Of a DNA stretch of 43,755 bases, positions 18,641 through 26,870 are shown piece after piece. Location of the stretch: the NCBI GenBank assembly GCA_007693395.1, contig REDS01000034.1, positions 1-43,755 of the forward strand, written 5' to 3'. How positions within the stretch are numbered: the stretch's first letter is position 1; the number at the start of each line of letters is the position of its first letter. Source of the stretch: Balneolaceae bacterium. GTDB taxonomy: Bacteria > Bacteroidota > Rhodothermia > Balneolales > Balneolaceae. Under the pieces are notes generated by a model, which did not search any database, was not told where the DNA came from, and saw only the letters and a list, made by a program, of their open reading frames with translations. Position numbers and translations under genes: made by a program.

Positions 18641-19501
18641 TCAAAGAGACTTTTCAGCTATATACAACAGCTGCTGAAGGTCTTTCACCCGGCTTTGATC
18701 TTTCGCTTTTGCGTAAGCATTCATCAGGTTGCGCAGGCAGCGCTTTAAAGTTTCTGACTCATCGGCTTTCTGAAGGTGTTTGGGGCGGGGCTCGATGCCG
18801 TTCTTTTTTAAAAAGTAGCAGCATTGATTATAGGTTACGATAGAACCACTGTCGAACGGGTCGATAAGGATTTCACGGTCGTGAATTTTATACATCAGCA
18901 TGAAATGTATTGGCATGTTTACCCCAAAAAATGGTAAGCCAAGCCTTCGTGCAAGAAACATTACCACTGCGCTCAGCATTATTGGCAGCCCTTTGCGGCG
19001 GTCTATTACTCTGTCGAGGTAGGCATTATCTGCGCTGTGGTAGTCTTTAGCATCACCGCGAAATCGCAACTCACGGAAAACATATTGCAGCATAATCTGC
19101 ATTTTCTCGGTCATTGAGGGGGTATAGGCAATTTCACTGCCAATTTGAGAGCTGAGTTTATCCAGTTTTTTTCGGTACTCTTCCACCCTAAGTGTGGGAT
19201 TTCCAAATTTGCTTAGAAGAAGCAGGGCATCTTCTAATTGACGCCGGTTGTTTACCCCCTGTTCAATCAGTTCTGCAAATTCATCAAGAATTGAACCGAA
19301 TGTTATAGAGTAAATAATTTCATTGATCGTACTTTTTTCTGACTCCCGGATGGATTCGCTTCGGTACTGATCGAGCAGAGGAACTGCGTTTTCTCCAAGC
19401 TCCTGAAATCTGTTTCTTACACCGTTCTGAACCTCAGGATCTGGGTCATCAAGCAGATAAATCAACGATTCTATTTCATTACGTTTAGGTTGTTCTGCCA
19501 T
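18641..19501 (-). CDS. SirB1/transglutaminase-like (Transglut_core2) family protein
   Basis: A protein of about 286 residues of the SirB1 family, often annotated as 'transglutaminase-like' or with TPR repeats. The N-terminal half is helical, with HEAT-like segments (LLDDPDPEVQNGVRNRFQELG). The core carries the family pattern FRGDAKDYHSADNAYLDRV, RRKGLPIMLSAV and RLGLPFFGVNMPIHFML. The last part is a short helical tail. Family members usually lack a proven activity. I prefer the start at 19501 (MAEQPKRNE). An in-frame ATG at 19537 would add 12 residues of unconvincing sequence. It converges with ggt (12 bp apart) and diverges from the GCS2 operon. Confidence 0.8.
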   Translation of the reverse strand: MAEQPKRNEIESLIYLLDDPDPEVQNGVRNRFQELGENAVPLLDQYRSESIRESEKSTINEIIYSITFGSILDEFAELIEQGVNNRRQLEDALLLLSKFGNPTLRVEEYRKKLDKLSSQIGSEIAYTPSMTEKMQIMLQYVFRELRFRGDAKDYHSADNAYLDRVIDRRKGLPIMLSAVVMFLARRLGLPFFGVNMPIHFMLMYKIHDREILIDPFDSGSIVTYNQCCYFLKKNGIEPRPKHLQKADESETLKRCLRNLMNAYAKAKDQSRVKDLQQLLYIAEKSL

Positions 19502-19691
19502 TACATTTTTCTGTTTACAAACACAGTATGAAGCCATACGATTCCAAACTTATGCACGATTTTATCCCGAATCAATTTTTTAAAAAAGTAGGTACATTTT
19601 CTGTATGTTCACGGAAAAAATGGCGGAACACAGTATATATACAACAATTTTCATGCAAGTTGCTGATTTTGAACAGTAAAATGTTGATAAT

Positions 19692-19703
19692 ATAGTATAC
19701 TAT
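19692..19703. promoter_or_regulatory. Perfect 12-bp palindrome upstream of the GCS2 operon
   Basis: ATAGTATACTAT is fully self-complementary and sits 49 bp before the first GCS2 start codon, overlapping a TATGTTTT (19701-19708) that resembles a -7 element. It could be an operator. An AT-rich 12-mer palindrome can also arise by chance, so support is weak. Confidence 0.3.
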
Positions 19704-19752
19704 GTTTTCGGGCAGTGCTTGAATCAAAATATCCACAAAAAACCTACATATA

Positions 19753-21699
19753 ATGGGCGTAGAAACAGTAAAACTGGCGGAGACCAAAGAGCAGGTTCAG
19801 GAGTTCATTAAATATCTGTTGAAAGACATCCGTGCAATGGAGAAGATGCTTTCTGAAGATTACTTTGAAACTGATACCATACGGATTGGCGCAGAACAGG
19901 AACTTTGCCTGGTTGATAAGTTTGCCAAACCGGCACCTATTTCTATTGAACTTCTGGAGGCACTTAAAGATAAAGATTTTACAACAGAGCTTGCCCGCTT
20001 CAATCTTGAAACCAATCTCGAACCACTTGAATTTAAAGGAAAATGCCTCTCCTCACTCGAGGCAAATATTTTACGCCAGCTTGATAAAGCCCGTGAAGCA
20101 ATTAAGCAGTTTGATGGAGACATTGTTTTAACAGGGGTGCTTCCTACAATCCGTAAGTCTGACCTTGAAATTGAAAATCTTACTCCTCTGCCACGCTACA
20201 GGGCACTTTGCGATGCCATTAATAAGCTCAGAGGCGATGAGTACGATCTACGAATTCAGGGGATGGATGAACTACTTATGCGTTTCGATACCCCTCTGTT
20301 GGAAGCGTGTAATACAGGCTTTCAAGTGCACTTACAGGTTAATCCAGATGAGTTTGTAAACAAATACAATCTCGCGCAGGCCATCACAGGGCCCGTGCTT
20401 TCAAGTGCCGTAAATTCACCGCTGCTTTTTGGTAAAAGGCTTTGGGCAGAAACGCGGATAGCTCTGTTCCATCAATCTGTAGATACCCGAAAGGTGGGTG
20501 ATCATCTTCGCGATAACAGTCCCAGAGTTACATTTGGCAACGGTTGGTTAAAAGAGAGTATCCTCGAAATTTACAAAGAGGATATTGCCCGCTACAGAGT
20601 AATGCTAAGTTCGAACATTACAGAAGATGTTGACGAAATTTTTGAAGCCGGGGGCATACCGAAGCTGATGGCGCTTCAGGTGCATAACGGCACGGTGTAT
20701 CGCTGGAACCGGCCGTGTTACGGCATCAGTAACGGAAAGCCACATTTAAGGATCGAAAACAGAATTTTTCCTTCCGGCCCAACGGTTACCGACGAAATTG
20801 CCAATGCGGCTTTTTGGCTTGGCCTGCTAAATGGCATGGATAAAGAGTACCCCGAAATTTCAAAAGTGCTCGATTTTGATGATGCCCGAATGAATTTTAT
20901 TGCTGCATCAAAACTGGGGCTGGATACGAAGTTTAAATGGGTACGTGATAAGCGGTATTCTGCCGTTGATCTGATCAATAAAGAGTTGCTGCCATTGGCA
21001 AGGCAGGGCCTTAAAAATGCTGATGTATATGAGGGAGATATTACCAGTTATCTTGATGTAATTGAAGAGCGAACGGAAGCTGCTCAAACAGGCAGTTACT
21101 GGATGGTAAAATCGTACAACTCTCTCAGTAAAGATGTTAGCAGAGAGCAGGCACTTACGGCAATTACCAACGCTATGATCAAAAATCAGAGGAAAGGTGA
21201 GCCGGTTCATAAATGGGGCCTTGCAAAACCGGACGATATGGAAATGTGGCAGCCGTCGTCCCTTTTGGTGGAAGAGTTTATGACCACAGATCTCTTCACG
21301 GTGCAAAAAGATGACATAGTTGAACTTGTTGCCAACCTGTTTGAATGGCGCCGTATAAGGTATGTTCCGGTTGAAGATGATAGTAAACACCTTGTTGGCC
21401 TGATCACGATGAGAATGATTTTTCGTGAGTTCAATAACATTTTGCATAACCGTGGTTCATCGAGCAAAGCAGTTGAAGATATTATGATCAAAAATCCAAT
21501 TACTATCCATCCGGAAGCGTCCATTCTTGAAGCGATAGATATTATGGACAGCCAAAAGATTGGTTGTTTGCCGGTTGTGAAGAATAACCGCCTTGTGGGC
21601 ATTATTACAGAGCAGAATTACATGGAAATAACATCACGGCTATTAAGGCAATTACATGAAAATAATCGAAAAAAGAATCCCAAAAATGGAGATGCCTGA
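19753..21699 (+). CDS. GCS2-family carboxylate-amine ligase fused to two CBS domains (copy 1)
   Basis: This 648-residue protein has an N-terminal glutamate-cysteine-ligase type 2 (YbdK-like) catalytic domain and two C-terminal CBS domains. Catalytic-domain signatures are GAEQELCLVD (46-55), ELARFNLETNLEP (79-91), CNTGFQVHLQV with His193, WAETRIALFHQS, and HLRIENR (331-337) in the HNGTxYRWNRP region. CBS1 is about 506-560 and CBS2 about 574-626; each has the ending (L/V)VGLIT or VGIIT. Such ligases use ATP to make a gamma-glutamyl or similar amide bond; paired CBS domains usually bind adenine nucleotides, suggesting energy-state regulation. It is cytoplasmic. The next gene, a paralogue, begins 27 bp downstream. 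The product is unknown. Confidence 0.88.
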   Translation: MGVETVKLAETKEQVQEFIKYLLKDIRAMEKMLSEDYFETDTIRIGAEQELCLVDKFAKPAPISIELLEALKDKDFTTELARFNLETNLEPLEFKGKCLSSLEANILRQLDKAREAIKQFDGDIVLTGVLPTIRKSDLEIENLTPLPRYRALCDAINKLRGDEYDLRIQGMDELLMRFDTPLLEACNTGFQVHLQVNPDEFVNKYNLAQAITGPVLSSAVNSPLLFGKRLWAETRIALFHQSVDTRKVGDHLRDNSPRVTFGNGWLKESILEIYKEDIARYRVMLSSNITEDVDEIFEAGGIPKLMALQVHNGTVYRWNRPCYGISNGKPHLRIENRIFPSGPTVTDEIANAAFWLGLLNGMDKEYPEISKVLDFDDARMNFIAASKLGLDTKFKWVRDKRYSAVDLINKELLPLARQGLKNADVYEGDITSYLDVIEERTEAAQTGSYWMVKSYNSLSKDVSREQALTAITNAMIKNQRKGEPVHKWGLAKPDDMEMWQPSSLLVEEFMTTDLFTVQKDDIVELVANLFEWRRIRYVPVEDDSKHLVGLITMRMIFREFNNILHNRGSSSKAVEDIMIKNPITIHPEASILEAIDIMDSQKIGCLPVVKNNRLVGIITEQNYMEITSRLLRQLHENNRKKNPKNGDA

Positions 21700-21715
21700 G
21701 GATTCACTTAACATG

Positions 21716-21720
21716 AGGAG
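21716..21720 (+). promoter_or_regulatory. Shine-Dalgarno AGGAG
   Basis: AGGAG lies 6 nt before the ATG at 21727 and fixes the start of the second GCS2-CBS gene. Several other genes in the window have no recognisable site, so ribosome binding is mixed here. Confidence 0.7.
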
Positions 21721-21726
21721 CTTATA

Positions 21727-23616
21727 ATGGGGCAGCAAGAACTATCCATCGCACGAGATCCCGAGTCGCGCAAAAAATTTCTGAAACATCTGCTTCATGA
21801 TGTAGAAGCCATAGAGCAGATGCTCGAAAATGGACAATTTGAAAGTGGTATTAGCAGAATAGGGGCGGAACAAGAATTTTGCCTGGTTGACAAACATTTC
21901 AGGCCATCACTCAACTCTTTGCAGGTTCTCGAGAAAATTGCAGATCCGCATTTCACCCCAGAGCTTGCCCGCTATAACCTTGAAATAAATCTCGACCCTC
22001 TCACATTTTCGTCAGATTGCCTCTCAGTTATGGAAAAAAATCTGAGAACTCTGCTGAATAAGGCGGAGGCAGCTGCCGGCACATTTCAAGAAAAAATTAT
22101 ACTCACAGGCATACTTCCAAGTATTGATTACCGGGCGGTTCAGATGGAGTATATGACCCCAAAACAGCGCTATGAGGCGTTGGCAAATATCATCTCTGAG
22201 CTAAGGGGCGAAGATTTTGAGCTAAACATAATGGGGGTTGATGAGCTTATTTTAAAACATCACAATATACTTTTTGAAGCGTGCAACACCAGCTTTCAAT
22301 GTCATTTGCAGATTGAACCGGATGAATTCCCAGATATGTTTAACTGGGCACAGATGCTTTCAGGTCCGGTGTTATCGGTGGCGGCAAACTCTCCATTGCT
22401 GTTAGGTAAGCAGCTTTGGGCAGAAACACGCATACCTCTTTTTCAGCAGAGTATTGATACCCGCGGGAAGGGGTATCATCTTAGGGAACGCTCTCAAAGA
22501 GTTGCCTTTGGCAATAGGTGGATAAAAAGTGTAGCTGATGTTTACAAGAACGACATTGCCCGCCACACGCTTCTGTTTATGACCAATATTGAACAAGATT
22601 CTCTTGAGCAACTGCGTGATGGAGAGATTCCAAATTTGAGTGCACTACAGCTCCATAATGGCACAATTTATAAATGGAACCGCCCATGTTATGGAGTATC
22701 AAACGGAGTGCCACATCTGCGTATTGAAAACAGATATCTACCATCAGGGCCAACGGTTGATGATGAAATTGCCAATCTCGCTTTCTGGGTTGGTTTGATG
22801 AGTAACCTTCCTGAAAATCTGAGAGGGAACTGGGACAGTACACCCTTTGAAGAGGCAAAAGAGAATTTTCATAAAGCAGCCATGTGGGGTATTCAAAGCG
22901 GTATGATTTGGGACGGGCGCCTAACATCAGCCCGAAACCTGATTTTGGACATTCTGCTGCCAATGGCCCAAGAAGGGCTTCAATCAAAGAGTATAAACTC
23001 GAAAGATATTGATAAGTATCTCTCTATTATTGAGCAGCGTGCGGCACGCCATGCTACAGGCTCACGATGGATTGTGAATAGTTACCGAAAACTAAAGAAA
23101 GAGCTGGTGAGAGATGAAGCAGCTATCGCACTTACGGCCATTATGCATCACCGCAGAACATCAGGCTCACCCGTGCACGAATGGCAAATTGCAACCATGG
23201 AAGAAGCTCGTGAGCTGGAACTTCATTACGAAATTGTCAGTAACGTAATGACAACAGATCTCATCACAGCCAATGAAAATGACCTTGCTTACCTTGTACT
23301 CAAAATAATGGAGTGGAGAAATATACGTCACCTTCCTGTTGAAGATAACCGTGGTTTTTTGAAAGGAATCATAACAAAAAACAGATTGGTTCAGTATCTT
23401 TCAGATTCTCAGAAAAAAGACCTCGCTACAGCCGGTGATGTTATGGAAAAAGAACCTGTAACGATTGGCCCGGATGAGGATATTAAATTCGCTATGCTGC
23501 TTATGCTTGATAAAGGGATAAGCAGTTTGCCCGTTGTACAACATGGTGAGCTGATTGGTATCATTACAGATAAAGATACGAGGGACGTTTGGAATAAGAT
23601 GAACAAAAAAAACTGA
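21727..23616 (+). CDS. GCS2-family carboxylate-amine ligase fused to two CBS domains (copy 2)
   Basis: A 629-residue paralogue of the preceding protein, aligned over its whole length. It has IGAEQEFCLVD, ELARYNLEINLDP, CNTSFQCHLQIEP, WAETRIPLFQQSIDT and HLRIENRYLPSGPT in the ligase domain, then CBS1 (about 502-557) and CBS2 (about 569-620). The catalytic signatures are intact in both copies, so neither looks like a pseudoenzyme. The copies differ clearly in sequence, arguing for an old duplication and two substrates or a hetero-oligomer rather than a recent tandem copy. It ends in TGATG, where its TGA overlaps the ATG of the AstE-like gene by one base, so the two proteins are probably made in fixed proportion. 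Confidence 0.88.
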   Translation: MGQQELSIARDPESRKKFLKHLLHDVEAIEQMLENGQFESGISRIGAEQEFCLVDKHFRPSLNSLQVLEKIADPHFTPELARYNLEINLDPLTFSSDCLSVMEKNLRTLLNKAEAAAGTFQEKIILTGILPSIDYRAVQMEYMTPKQRYEALANIISELRGEDFELNIMGVDELILKHHNILFEACNTSFQCHLQIEPDEFPDMFNWAQMLSGPVLSVAANSPLLLGKQLWAETRIPLFQQSIDTRGKGYHLRERSQRVAFGNRWIKSVADVYKNDIARHTLLFMTNIEQDSLEQLRDGEIPNLSALQLHNGTIYKWNRPCYGVSNGVPHLRIENRYLPSGPTVDDEIANLAFWVGLMSNLPENLRGNWDSTPFEEAKENFHKAAMWGIQSGMIWDGRLTSARNLILDILLPMAQEGLQSKSINSKDIDKYLSIIEQRAARHATGSRWIVNSYRKLKKELVRDEAAIALTAIMHHRRTSGSPVHEWQIATMEEARELELHYEIVSNVMTTDLITANENDLAYLVLKIMEWRNIRHLPVEDNRGFLKGIITKNRLVQYLSDSQKKDLATAGDVMEKEPVTIGPDEDIKFAMLLMLDKGISSLPVVQHGELIGIITDKDTRDVWNKMNKKN

Positions 23617-24773
23617 TGCACATTAAGGAAGGCCGGCCGGAAGTTTTAGAAGATACTAAAAGAGTGTTATGGCACTACTCAGCCGGGCAGCCGGGCCCGG
23701 TACTGGTGCTCTTGGTTGGCATGCACGGAAATGAGCCTGCAGGTGTAAAGGCTGTTAAAAAAATTTCAGAAAATCAGGAGTTTTTTCATGGCCGATTTTA
23801 TGGGGATGTGTATGCGATTGCAGGAAATCTTAAAGCTCTTGAACAGGGAGTGCGGTTTATTGATACCGATCTGAACCGGCTTTGGGAGTTGTTTAACACC
23901 CAAAAAGATTATTCGAATAAAAACGGGGCGATGAAACCGGTTGAATATCTTGAAAGCCTCGAAATAAAGAGGGTAATTGACGCAATTATCGCCCGTCATT
24001 CTGATAATCTTGAGGATATCGTTTTCGCAGACCTTCATACAACTTCATCGCAAAGTTGTGCCTTTATTTTGCTAAATGATACTCTCGCAAACCGGAAACT
24101 TGCCGGAAATTTCCCCGTTCCGCAGATTTTAGGGATAGAAGAAAATATTCAGGGCACTCTGCTCAGTTTTATCAACAATCTTGGTTTCAGAGCACTGGGT
24201 TTTGAGGCAGGCGCACACAATGATGAGATCTCAATTATCCGCAGTGAAGCCTTTTTATACCTCTTGCTTAACTACGCAGGCAATACCGTATTGAAAAATG
24301 CTGAAGAGCGGAAATACAGGGATATTATCGAGGTTTATGAAAATGTGCCAAATACCTATTACGAGGTTATTCACCATAAACTTGTTGATGATCCGGCTGT
24401 CTTTCAAATGATTAAAGGCTTTGAAAATTTCCTGCCGGTTGATAAAGGGACCGCACTAGCCTACGAAAATGGCTCACTCATTCGTGCTCCAAAAAGCGGG
24501 CGTATTTTTATGCCGCTTTATCAGAAAAAAGGGCACGACGGTTTTCTTATCATACGCGAGGTTTCACCATTCTGGCTTGAGGTTTCGGGTTATTTGCGCA
24601 GAAGCTCTATTCACAGGCTTCTGAGATTTTTACCCGGCGTTACAAAAACGGGATCACGTAGTTTTGAGGTAGACCTGAACATTGCCAGGTTCTTAGTGAA
24701 GGATATTTTTCACCTGCTGGGATACAGGGTTACAGAGAAAAACGAATTTACCCTTATTTGTTACAGGCGATAA
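23616..24773 (+). CDS. Succinylglutamate desuccinylase/aspartoacylase (AstE/AspA) family zinc hydrolase
   Basis: A 385-residue M14-type zinc carboxypeptidase-fold protein. Metal ligands are His37 and Glu40 in GMHGNEPAG and His141 in DLHTTSS. The substrate-binding DLNR is at 85-88 and the catalytic Glu is probably Glu197 in GFEAGAH. A C-terminal beta domain follows. Family enzymes hydrolyse N-acyl amino acids (N-succinylglutamate, N-acetylaspartate). No other arginine-succinyltransferase-pathway gene is nearby, so astE proper is unlikely. Its 1-bp overlap with the second GCS2-CBS gene suggests that the hydrolase acts on, or trims, the product of the ligases. The length is typical of the longer bacterial members. 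Confidence 0.85.
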   Translation: MHIKEGRPEVLEDTKRVLWHYSAGQPGPVLVLLVGMHGNEPAGVKAVKKISENQEFFHGRFYGDVYAIAGNLKALEQGVRFIDTDLNRLWELFNTQKDYSNKNGAMKPVEYLESLEIKRVIDAIIARHSDNLEDIVFADLHTTSSQSCAFILLNDTLANRKLAGNFPVPQILGIEENIQGTLLSFINNLGFRALGFEAGAHNDEISIIRSEAFLYLLLNYAGNTVLKNAEERKYRDIIEVYENVPNTYYEVIHHKLVDDPAVFQMIKGFENFLPVDKGTALAYENGSLIRAPKSGRIFMPLYQKKGHDGFLIIREVSPFWLEVSGYLRRSSIHRLLRFLPGVTKTGSRSFEVDLNIARFLVKDIFHLLGYRVTEKNEFTLICYRR

Positions 24774-24818
24774 CTCCTATATTTGGCGAATTAATTAGTT
24801 GATGGAATCACCAACATT

Positions 24819-25526
24819 ATGATAGATTACCGATTTGTTGACGGAACCAGGCTTACTTCAGTTATCGAAGCCCTGATCTTTGCCAGCCCGGAGCCCCTTT
24901 CGTGGGAAAAGCTCTCTGCCATTGTGAAAGAGAGCGAAGAAGAGCTGGAACTCGATCAGCATACGGTTCGGCAGATCGTCAACCAGCTGAATGACAGATT
25001 CGAGGAAAACGATCTTTCATTCAGAATAGAGGAAACAGGCGGCGGTTACACCTACGTAACTCAGCCACGTTTTCATCCCTGGTTAAGCATCTTTCAGCAT
25101 GAAAATGCTTATCGAAAATTATCTCAATCGGCAATTGAAACACTCGCCATTGTTGCGTACCGCCAGCCTATTACCAAACCCGAGGTAGACAGTATCCGGG
25201 GGGTCGATTCCGGTTACATTCTGCGGCAGCTTCTTGAGAAAATGCTGGTAAAGGTATCCGGCAGGGCAGATTCCCCTGGTAAACCACTTCTGTATAAAAC
25301 CACGGCCTATTTCCTCAAACATTTTGGAATAAATTCTGTTGATGAGCTTCCCAAGCCGCGCGAAATCGATGAGATTCTTAAAGATGATGATATGGCAGAA
25401 CATCGCCGTTTACTTATGGAACGTCAGATGGAGCTGGAGGATCAGCAGGCGCAGGAACTGTTTGAGGATTTTTCGGAGCAACACGCATCGGATAAGAGTA
25501 CGGAAGAAAGAGGTATAGCCGAATAA
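24819..25526 (+). CDS. scpB: SMC-Scp complex subunit ScpB
   Basis: A 235-residue segregation and condensation protein that binds the kleisin ScpA and, with SMC, organises the chromosome. The two winged-helix domains are visible: VIEALIFASPEPLSWEKL at the N-terminus and the family signature LSQSAIETLAIVAYRQPITKPEVDSIRGV near residues 105-130, followed by GRADSPGKPLLYKTT. The C-terminal tail is acidic and Gln/Glu-rich, probably disordered. The start is ATG 24819. scpA is not next to it in this window. It follows the AstE-like gene by 45 bp and may be on the same transcript, but the functions are unrelated. Confidence 0.93.
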   Translation: MIDYRFVDGTRLTSVIEALIFASPEPLSWEKLSAIVKESEEELELDQHTVRQIVNQLNDRFEENDLSFRIEETGGGYTYVTQPRFHPWLSIFQHENAYRKLSQSAIETLAIVAYRQPITKPEVDSIRGVDSGYILRQLLEKMLVKVSGRADSPGKPLLYKTTAYFLKHFGINSVDELPKPREIDEILKDDDMAEHRRLLMERQMELEDQQAQELFEDFSEQHASDKSTEERGIAE

Positions 25527-25619
25527 CCTTCTGATATCTGAATACAATTTTTTCATGGCTGCTGAATAAATGGGAAAATTTCAGTATGATGCCATCCCTA
25601 CTATGAAATCTAAAATTAT

Positions 25620-26015
25620 ATGATCACTATGATGAAATTTAGTTCACTTCTGCTTGGAGCTCTGCTCGTTTTCGGTTTTTCAAGTCATGCTTACGCTGTA
25701 ACCGATGATTCTTCTCTGATCGGATCATGGGAGTTTAACGTAAACGGCGCACCCTGGGAATATAGCCGCGGGGTTATTGTTGTGGAGCCGGGAGATGATG
25801 GAGAGCTGTCAGGAAAGGTTGAATTCAGTACGGGAAGGATTGTACAGTTAGCTTCTATTTCCATCGAAGAAGACACAGTTATTTTTGAAGTAAACGTAGA
25901 TGGTTATGATGTAAAATCTGACCTGAAGCTCTCCGGAGACGATCTGCAGGGAGTTGTGCAGACAATTGAAGGCAATATGAACTTCTCTGCAACAAGGGCT
26001 GTATCTGAGAGATAA
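25620..26015 (+). CDS. Small secreted beta-rich protein (lipocalin-like pattern)
   Basis: A 131-residue exported protein with a signal peptide (MKFSSLLLGALLVFGFSSHAYA) and probable cleavage before VTDDSS. The mature part has the pattern GSWEFNVNG...GVIVVEPGDDGELSGKV...GDDLQGVV...GNMNFSATR. This recalls short lipocalin-like domains found alone or joined to hydrolases; the N-terminal domain of the esterase at 4091-5533 has a similar look. Three ATGs are possible (25620, 25629, 25632); the last gives the tidiest signal peptide. It precedes the metal operon but is separated from it by the 26063-26082 palindrome. Confidence 0.7.
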   Translation: MITMMKFSSLLLGALLVFGFSSHAYAVTDDSSLIGSWEFNVNGAPWEYSRGVIVVEPGDDGELSGKVEFSTGRIVQLASISIEEDTVIFEVNVDGYDVKSDLKLSGDDLQGVVQTIEGNMNFSATRAVSER

Positions 26016-26062
26016 CGAATGGCTAAATTGATTTAAATAAAGGTTGAGATTAACTCAGGTTA

Positions 26063-26082
26063 GTGTGTATATTAATACACAC
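26063..26082. promoter_or_regulatory. Perfect 8-4-8 palindrome, candidate operator of the metal operon
   Basis: GTGTGTAT-ATTA-ATACACAC has two perfect 8-bp arms around a 4-bp centre. It sits 19 bp before the proposed TTG start of the MerC-like gene and just after the end of the preceding gene, exactly where an operon operator would be. The second gene of the operon encodes a ribbon-helix-helix protein with Cys pairs, so autoregulation is a natural hypothesis. An alternative GTG start for the MerC gene would lie inside the palindrome, which I consider unlikely. Confidence 0.6.
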
Positions 26083-26101
26083 TCTAATCAACACCTTAAT
26101 T

Positions 26102-26539
26102 TTGTCTGAAAAAAGTTTTACTGCGTCACTACTCTGGGACAAGTTTGGCCTTAGTGTATCCGGAATATGCGCGATACACTGCTTATTTTTTCCGATTTTT
26201 GTATCAATTTTGCCAATCTGGGGTGCAGCCAATATTATTCATCAATGGGCACACCCTATTTTTATCCTGCTACTCTTGCCGGCTGTTTATTTTGCAGCCA
26301 AACGAAGCCACTACGATAAAACGATTACCACTATTCTATACGCTGGCCTATTTCTGGTAATCATCGGGTGGCTTTTTGGCCATTTTTGGCTCGGTTTTAT
26401 TTTTGAAACATCAGTAACACTTCTCGGTAGTGGTATGCTCATTGCTGGCCATTGGTTTAATTATCGCCATCATAGAAGATGTAATAATAAAAATCATAAT
26501 CACCATCCTATTTCTAAGGAAATAAAGAAAGCATCATGA
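26102..26539 (+). CDS. MerC-like inner-membrane protein
   Basis: A protein of about 145 residues with four predicted membrane helices. The first carries the MerC-type motif CAIHCLFFP (family: C-x2-H-C followed by P), which in MerC carries mercury across the membrane. Bacteroidetes-type MerC-domain proteins are often not in mer operons. The C-terminus is rich in His, Asn and Lys (HHRRC...NHNHHP), a possible metal-binding tail. I place the start at TTG 26102, about 15 residues before the first helix. The longest frame begins with GTG at 26063 inside a palindrome. Its 3' end overlaps the next gene by 4 bp (ATGA). No merA, merP or merR is visible, so mercury is not the likely substrate. Confidence 0.75.
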   Translation: MSEKSFTASLLWDKFGLSVSGICAIHCLFFPIFVSILPIWGAANIIHQWAHPIFILLLLPAVYFAAKRSHYDKTITTILYAGLFLVIIGWLFGHFWLGFIFETSVTLLGSGMLIAGHWFNYRHHRRCNNKNHNHHPISKEIKKAS

Positions 26540-26862
26540 AACGCCTTAATTTTACACTTGATGATTCAACTGTAGAACTTTTAAACAAACTTTCTGAAAA
26601 GTACTATAAAGGTAATAAATCGCAAACGGTAAGGGCAGCACTTGAGAGCCTCGCAGCACGGCAGGGCCATGATGGCTGGGTAATATCCGGTTACACTCCT
26701 TTAAAAATTGATCATGATGTAAATTGCCACACATGCGGATCGGAGCAAAGTGAAGGAAATGTGCTTTTTAAACCGGTTTTTGAAAAAGGAAACAGCCCAA
26801 ATGCAATTGAACATATACCAACAGAAGAGTGGGTTGAATGTCAAACTTGTATTGAAAAATAG
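26536..26862 (+). CDS. Ribbon-helix-helix (CopG-like) protein with C-terminal four-cysteine tail, candidate metal sensor
   Basis: A 108-residue protein. Residues 1-45 fit an RHH DNA-binding fold: a short strand MKRLNFTLDD, helix A (VELLNKLSEKYYKG), then NKSQTVRAALESLAA as helix B. The rest carries CHTC at 64-67 and CQTC at 102-105, separated by about 34 residues, as in a zinc ribbon or a Cys4 metal site. NikR is the known precedent for an RHH protein fused to a metal-sensing domain; this tail is unrelated to the NikR ACT domain. Its ATG overlaps the MerC stop codon, and the ABC ATPase begins 8 bp after its end. Inference: it represses this operon through the 26063-26082 palindrome depending on zinc or another thiophilic metal. 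Confidence 0.75.
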   Translation: MKRLNFTLDDSTVELLNKLSEKYYKGNKSQTVRAALESLAARQGHDGWVISGYTPLKIDHDVNCHTCGSEQSEGNVLFKPVFEKGNSPNAIEHIPTEEWVECQTCIEK

Positions 26863-26870
26863 TTATTTAG

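Noticed and set aside
23616-24773. astE of the arginine succinyltransferase pathway
   Set aside because: No astA, astB, astC or astD nearby; coupling to GCS2 ligases suggests another substrate.
26063-26539. Mercury-resistance operon
   Set aside because: Only a MerC-like protein is present; there is no MerA, MerP, MerT or MerR, and neighbours point to zinc-type homeostasis.
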